NCBI GenBank assembly: GCA_964352535.1
Contig: CAYGSW010000046.1
Location: 1 to 27,437, forward strand
DNA: 27,437 nucleotides
DNA from: Granulosicoccus sp964352535
GTDB taxonomy: Bacteria > Pseudomonadota > Gammaproteobacteria > Granulosicoccales > Granulosicoccaceae
Direction of reading: 5' to 3'
The notes below the pieces were generated by a model, which had not been told where the DNA came from, made no database searches, and saw only the letters and a list, made by a program, of their open reading frames with translations. Position 1 is the first letter of the stretch; the number at the start of each line of letters is the position of its first letter. Positions 23,703 through 27,437 of the stretch are shown here, in pieces. A program made the position numbers and the translations under genes.

Positions 23703-25163
23703 ATGATTGTGAGTTCAAGCGTCGAACTACCCCTGTGGCTGGTCTTTCTCTCTTTGAGCCTTGCAGCGCTGTGGCTGGTGCAGCATTTTCTTCTGCCAAC
23801 AGCCCGATGGGTATTCAGACGACGCGCCAATCGACTCATAAACGAGGTCAACAACCGTCTCGCACTCAGGCTGCCAAGCTTCAAACTCACACGCCGAACC
23901 GTACTGGTTGATCGCCTGAGCTTTCATCCACGCGTCATAGAACTGGTTGACACGATGGCCAGCGCTGAGGACATCCCGCGCGAGGCGCTGATGCGTAAAG
24001 TGAGTATCTATGCGCGCGAGATTGTTCCGGCATTTAATGCTCTGGTGTATTTCAAAGGCGCTTACTGGCTGGCCCGACATCTGGTACACGCATTTTACAG
24101 GGTTCGTTTGGGCTTTGCAGACGATGCGGCGCTCAAGCGCCTGGGACCGGAAAGCAGTGTGGTGTTCCTGATGAATCACCGAAGCAATATGGATTATATT
24201 CTCGCCACCTACCTGGCAGCAGAGCGAACCGCCTTGTCGTATGCAGTGGGTGAATGGGCGCGAATATGGCCACTGCAACAGCTGATAAGAGCCATGGGCG
24301 GCTACTTTGTCCGGCGTGACTCGGGTGATCGTTTATACCGCCGTGTGCTTGAATGCTACGTTCAGATGGCTGCAGAAGGTGGCGTGCCCCAGGCCGTGTT
24401 CCCCGAGGGCAAACTCAGCCGTAACGGCAAGCTTGGAAGAGCCAGACTTGGTTTGCTCGGCTACATGACGAAAGGCTTTGATCCGGATGGGCCAAGAGAT
24501 ATCGTGTTTATCCCGGTGGGCATTAATTACGATCGTGTTATCGAAGATCGCAGCCTGTTGCGTTCATTGGAAAAGCTGCCACGGCGCAGCACAAGCTATG
24601 CGTTGGGAATCATTGCCTCTTACGGTGCAAAGACACTGTGGCAGGCTATACGTGGCAAGCGATTCAGAAACGGCTATGCCTGTGTCAACTTCGGCAGCCC
24701 TGTCTCACTGAGCCAATGGATGAATGAACGCTCCTTGCAGGCAGGCGAGTTGGACGATGTTAAACCGCTGGCTGACGATCTCATGCATCGAATCGGCAAC
24801 ATCACGCCTATTCTTCCCGTTGCTCTGGTGACAACACTGGTAGCTGCCAATCCAGAAAGAACATTCAGTGCCATTGAACTCAAAGCCGATGTACTGGGCC
24901 TGCTGGAAAAGCTGGAAGCCCAGGGACACAGAGCCTACATTCCGCGAGGTGATTATAACTATGCCGTGGATGTGGGTGTACGCATGCTGACGCTACGAGG
25001 CATCCTGCATGATGACAATGGGTTGTTAAAGGCGAACCCTGCCGAGATGAAGTTGATCACGTATTATGCCAATTCCATCCGCCATCTGCTGGTGGACGGG
25101 ATGGTTTTTCACCACGAGGACGCGTGGTCAAAAACATCCACGCCGGCGGTTGAATCGGTTTAG
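23703..25163 (+). CDS. Short PlsB-like glycerol-phosphate acyltransferase
   Basis: A membrane-associated acyltransferase of glycerolipid synthesis. All four PlsB-type motifs appear in order in this 486-residue protein: NHRSNMD with the catalytic H159 and D164, GGYFVRR (199-205), FPEGKLSRNG (233-242) and IPVGINYDRVIED (270-282). The order and spacing are those of glycerol-3-phosphate acyltransferase (PlsB) more than of PlsC. It is much shorter than E. coli PlsB (807), lacking that protein's long N-terminal region, and has one N-terminal membrane helix (about 9-32). The likely reaction is sn-1 acylation of glycerol-3-phosphate, but acyl-acceptor choice cannot be read. It stands alone, divergent from the VOC gene and convergent with hflC. 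Confidence 0.8.
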   Translation: MIVSSSVELPLWLVFLSLSLAALWLVQHFLLPTARWVFRRRANRLINEVNNRLALRLPSFKLTRRTVLVDRLSFHPRVIELVDTMASAEDIPREALMRKVSIYAREIVPAFNALVYFKGAYWLARHLVHAFYRVRLGFADDAALKRLGPESSVVFLMNHRSNMDYILATYLAAERTALSYAVGEWARIWPLQQLIRAMGGYFVRRDSGDRLYRRVLECYVQMAAEGGVPQAVFPEGKLSRNGKLGRARLGLLGYMTKGFDPDGPRDIVFIPVGINYDRVIEDRSLLRSLEKLPRRSTSYALGIIASYGAKTLWQAIRGKRFRNGYACVNFGSPVSLSQWMNERSLQAGELDDVKPLADDLMHRIGNITPILPVALVTTLVAANPERTFSAIELKADVLGLLEKLEAQGHRAYIPRGDYNYAVDVGVRMLTLRGILHDDNGLLKANPAEMKLITYYANSIRHLLVDGMVFHHEDAWSKTSTPAVESV

Positions 25164-25172
25164 TCCGTTGCC

Positions 25173-25265
25173 GAACGTTACCAACGTTCAGCACGTCAAA
25201 CTCCAAAGGACACTTGGTGTTGCAGTTATCGGGGGCTGCAGTTACCAGTTCTGGTGAGTGTCACC
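25173..25265. other. Inverted repeats in the convergent plsB-like/hflC gap
   Basis: Three perfect dyads fill the gap: GAACGTT-ACC-AACGTTC (25173-25189), ACCAG-TT-CTGGT (25244-25255) and, overlapping it, GGTGA-GTG-TCACC (25253-25265). None has a T-run. They may form stems protecting the 3' ends of the two converging transcripts. Confidence 0.5.
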
Positions 25266-25269
25266 TTGC

Positions 25270-26250
25270 TTATGGACTTTCATCCGAAGCCGAAGCAGGA
25301 TCCATCGACTCAAGATATTCCCATGCCTCACTGGTTGTACTCATGATCAGTGTCGAGTTCTTCTGCATCACGGTCTTGTACATGTCCATGGTTTTCTGAA
25401 ACTGATAGAAATCTGCGGACGCCGGGGATTGGTCATAAGCGGTGGCATATATTTCCGTGGCCATTGCATCAGCGTTGCCCCGAATCTCTTCTACTTCACG
25501 ATAGGCTTCCGAACGAATCCGGTTGAGCTCACGCTCACGGTTACCGTTTATCCTGGCAGCTTCACCATTGCCTTCAGAACGAAAGCGCTCGGCGATTTGA
25601 CGGCGCTCACTGATCATGCGCTCGTAGATCTTTGGTCGCACGCTCTCGTTATAGTTAATTCGCTTGAATCTTATGTCCAGTAACTCGATGCCAAATACCT
25701 CTACCTTGGGTGCTGCCGCACTGAAGATTTCCTCTTCAACCAGTGCACGCCCTTTACGGATGGGAACCAGACCCCCCAGCGTTTCCAGATCAGCTTGTGA
25801 CAGGGAAGCATCACGCAAGGGTTCGCGGTCTCTGGTGGTGCGCACCATTTCTATCAGCTCGTGTTTGGCCACTGCATTACGCGTCTCACTACCCAGGATA
25901 TCGTTGAGTCGGGATTGCGCGCTACGCTCGTCACGCAAACGTAAAAAATACTGAAGAGGATCAGTAATACGCCACCGTGCAAACAGATCAACAGCGATAT
26001 ACAACTTGTCTTTAGTTGGCATGTTGCTTGGATCGCCATCCCACTCCAGTATGCGCTTGTCGATGGGATTCACCTGTTGAATGAACGGTGTTTTGAATTT
26101 CAAACCAGCAGACGTTATCGGTTCACCAACCGGTTTCCCGAATTGGGTGATGATTACTTGCTTGGTTTCATCAACGGTATACAAGGCACCTGACAACACC
26201 ATTACGAGTACCACTATCAACGCGCCTATGACTATCTGTGCAATCTTCAT
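25270..26250 (-). CDS. hflC: HflC, SPFH-domain modulator of FtsH
   Basis: HflC and HflK form a large periplasmic-facing cage around the FtsH protease in the inner membrane and limit its access to membrane substrates. The 326-residue protein (E. coli 334) has an N-terminal membrane helix (about 5-25), then the SPFH/band-7 domain beginning YTVDETKQVIITQFGKPVG, then a long charged helix rich in Glu/Arg (RSEGNGEAARINGNRERELN). Its ATG overlaps the hflK stop in an ATGA arrangement, giving coupled translation. The last residues are acidic. Confidence 0.96.
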   Translation of the reverse strand: MKIAQIVIGALIVVLVMVLSGALYTVDETKQVIITQFGKPVGEPITSAGLKFKTPFIQQVNPIDKRILEWDGDPSNMPTKDKLYIAVDLFARWRITDPLQYFLRLRDERSAQSRLNDILGSETRNAVAKHELIEMVRTTRDREPLRDASLSQADLETLGGLVPIRKGRALVEEEIFSAAAPKVEVFGIELLDIRFKRINYNESVRPKIYERMISERRQIAERFRSEGNGEAARINGNRERELNRIRSEAYREVEEIRGNADAMATEIYATAYDQSPASADFYQFQKTMDMYKTVMQKNSTLIMSTTSEAWEYLESMDPASASDESP

Positions 26251-27323
26251 TGTGCAAGCTCCTTAGCCGTGTTCAGGTGCATCAACGGTAGAATCTGTTG
26301 CGAACTCTCATCAATGATGATCTTGCTATCCAGATCCGGAAGCACTTCCTGCAAGGTTTCTATATAAATCCGTCTGCGCGTTACATCAGGCGCTTTCAGG
26401 TACTCTGTGAGTACGGCATTGAATCGTGAAGCATCACCTTCCGCCTCATTCACACGCTTCAGCCGATAGCCATCAGCCGCCCGTATGCGCTGATCTTTCT
26501 CACCTTCGGCCAAGGGTATGACTTTGTTGTATTCACGTCGGGCCGCATTAATCAGACTTTCCTTTTCCTGTTGCGCCTGGTTCACCTCATTAAATGATTC
26601 TTGCACTGGGCGTGGAGGATTGATGTTCTTCAGCTGGACTTGATCGATGCTGACGCCAATGGCGTATTTGGCCACTAGCTCCTGCATGTTTACCAGCGCT
26701 TCGTTTTCGATTTCCTGTCGCCCGATGGTAATAACTTCATCAACGGTTCGATCTCCGACCACCGCACGCATCACCGATTCAGACAGGTCACGCAGTGTCT
26801 CTCCCGGGTTTCGTACTTCAAACAGAAACTTTTGCGGCTCTGAGATTCGGTATTGAACCACCCACTCCACCAGAGCGGCATTCAAATCACCGGTCACCAT
26901 TTGGCTCTGTTGTGCCAAGTCATTGGGTCTTGCCTGGCTGGAATTGGTTGCACCGGCTGTAACAAAGCCAAACTCTTGCTTAAGCTGGCGCTTCACTGGC
27001 AGGATGGTAACGGTGTCGATTCCCAGCGGTAGTTTGAAATGCAGCCCGGAAGAGCGCTCTGTTGAGTATTGTCCAAACCGCTGCACGATGCCAACGGAGT
27101 CACTGGGAACCGTGTAGGACGCGGTGTAGAAGGTATAACCCACGAGGCCAACAGCGCCGACTATCAGCAGTCCCAGCAGACTTCCCTTGTTGTTACTGCC
27201 GCCAAAAGAACCTGAGCTGACGTTTCCAGGCCTGCCACTGTTTCCCGCATTGGCGCCTCCAGAACCTGCGCGTGCGTTCTTCAGCTGTTTTAAAAAATTG
27301 TCCAACGCGTCATTGCCTGCCAT
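26247..27323 (-). CDS. hflK: HflK, SPFH-domain modulator of FtsH
   Basis: Partner of HflC in the FtsH-regulating complex. The 358-residue protein (E. coli 419) has a Gly/Ser/Asn-rich cytoplasmic N-terminus (about 15-45), one membrane helix (about 48-68), the SPFH domain starting YTVPSDSVGIVQRFGQY, and a helical C-terminal half with QAQQEKESLINAARREYNKV. It is shorter than E. coli HflK mostly at the ends. The 114 bases upstream of its ATG hold no gene or promoter I can support; hflX or hfq, frequent upstream neighbours, would be outside the window. Confidence 0.96.
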   Translation of the reverse strand: MAGNDALDNFLKQLKNARAGSGGANAGNSGRPGNVSSGSFGGSNNKGSLLGLLIVGAVGLVGYTFYTASYTVPSDSVGIVQRFGQYSTERSSGLHFKLPLGIDTVTILPVKRQLKQEFGFVTAGATNSSQARPNDLAQQSQMVTGDLNAALVEWVVQYRISEPQKFLFEVRNPGETLRDLSESVMRAVVGDRTVDEVITIGRQEIENEALVNMQELVAKYAIGVSIDQVQLKNINPPRPVQESFNEVNQAQQEKESLINAARREYNKVIPLAEGEKDQRIRAADGYRLKRVNEAEGDASRFNAVLTEYLKAPDVTRRRIYIETLQEVLPDLDSKIIIDESSQQILPLMHLNTAKELAQ

Positions 27324-27437
27324 TACTGCCTCGACTACACCGTTACCGCACCAGTATTGAGCATAGTCTGATCGACGGCAATTGCTTGGGTTGTAGCCAG
27401 GCAGGCGTCAACAGTGGTTGTTGGAGGGCTCTAATTG

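Noticed and set aside
27324..27437. A possible gene tail (for example hflX) upstream of hflK at the right edge
   Set aside because: All three minus-strand frames stop before hflK but none gives a stretch I recognise as the end of a known neighbour; too little sequence is available.

Overview
The window reads as a gammaproteobacterial chromosome segment. The evidence is the gene set: EF-P with a modifiable Lys34 beside its lysine ligase EpmA, PrmB, ParC, HflK/HflC, HtpX, PlsB-like acyltransferase and Psd. Together with a 4-hydroxybenzoate/protocatechuate cluster and a valine-degradation operon, this suggests a free-living heterotroph; a marine origin is only a guess. From about position 1746 on, the DNA is tightly packed and the genes look intact. 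The first 1.7 kb is different: it looks AT-richer and holds only fragments.

Layout. 1-1745: a degraded patch with an lspA (signal peptidase II) remnant joined directly to the start of what looks like an IS66-type transposase, a LysE-type exporter lacking its N-terminus, and a doubtful small ORF. 1746-5676 (minus): a four-gene valine/isobutyrate operon (acyl-CoA dehydrogenase, 3-hydroxyisobutyryl-CoA hydrolase, 3-hydroxyisobutyrate dehydrogenase, enoyl-CoA hydratase). 5771-9983: pcaQ (minus) diverging from pobA-pcaC-pcaH-pcaG (plus), which takes 4-hydroxybenzoate to protocatechuate and through ring cleavage; pcaB, pcaD and the later steps are not here. 10446-10940: a small secreted beta-barrel-like protein behind an FNR/Anr-like site and ahead of a clear terminator. 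11089-13351: prmB diverging from a copper-delivery pair (SCO1/SenC and PCuAC) for cytochrome oxidase maturation. 13550-14419: psd.

14318-16473 (minus) is the EF-P operon: efp, epmA, then an overlapping gene of unknown function with an HExxHW motif. I propose this third gene as a candidate EpmC-like EF-P hydroxylase or other EF-P maturation factor; it is the most interesting hypothesis in the window. 16638-18017 encodes a receiver-PAS-GGDEF-like protein in which the receiver and GGDEF signature residues appear lost. 17965-23631 (minus): glyoxalase-like protein, pgi, parC and htpX; htpX has its own textbook heat-shock (sigma-32) promoter. 23703-25163: a short PlsB-like acyltransferase. 25270-27323 (minus): hflK-hflC.

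Recurring themes are aromatic and branched-chain acid catabolism, phospholipid synthesis (Psd, PlsB-like), copper/oxidase assembly, and membrane protein quality control (HtpX, HflKC). I see no tRNA, rRNA, CRISPR array, prophage or complete mobile element.
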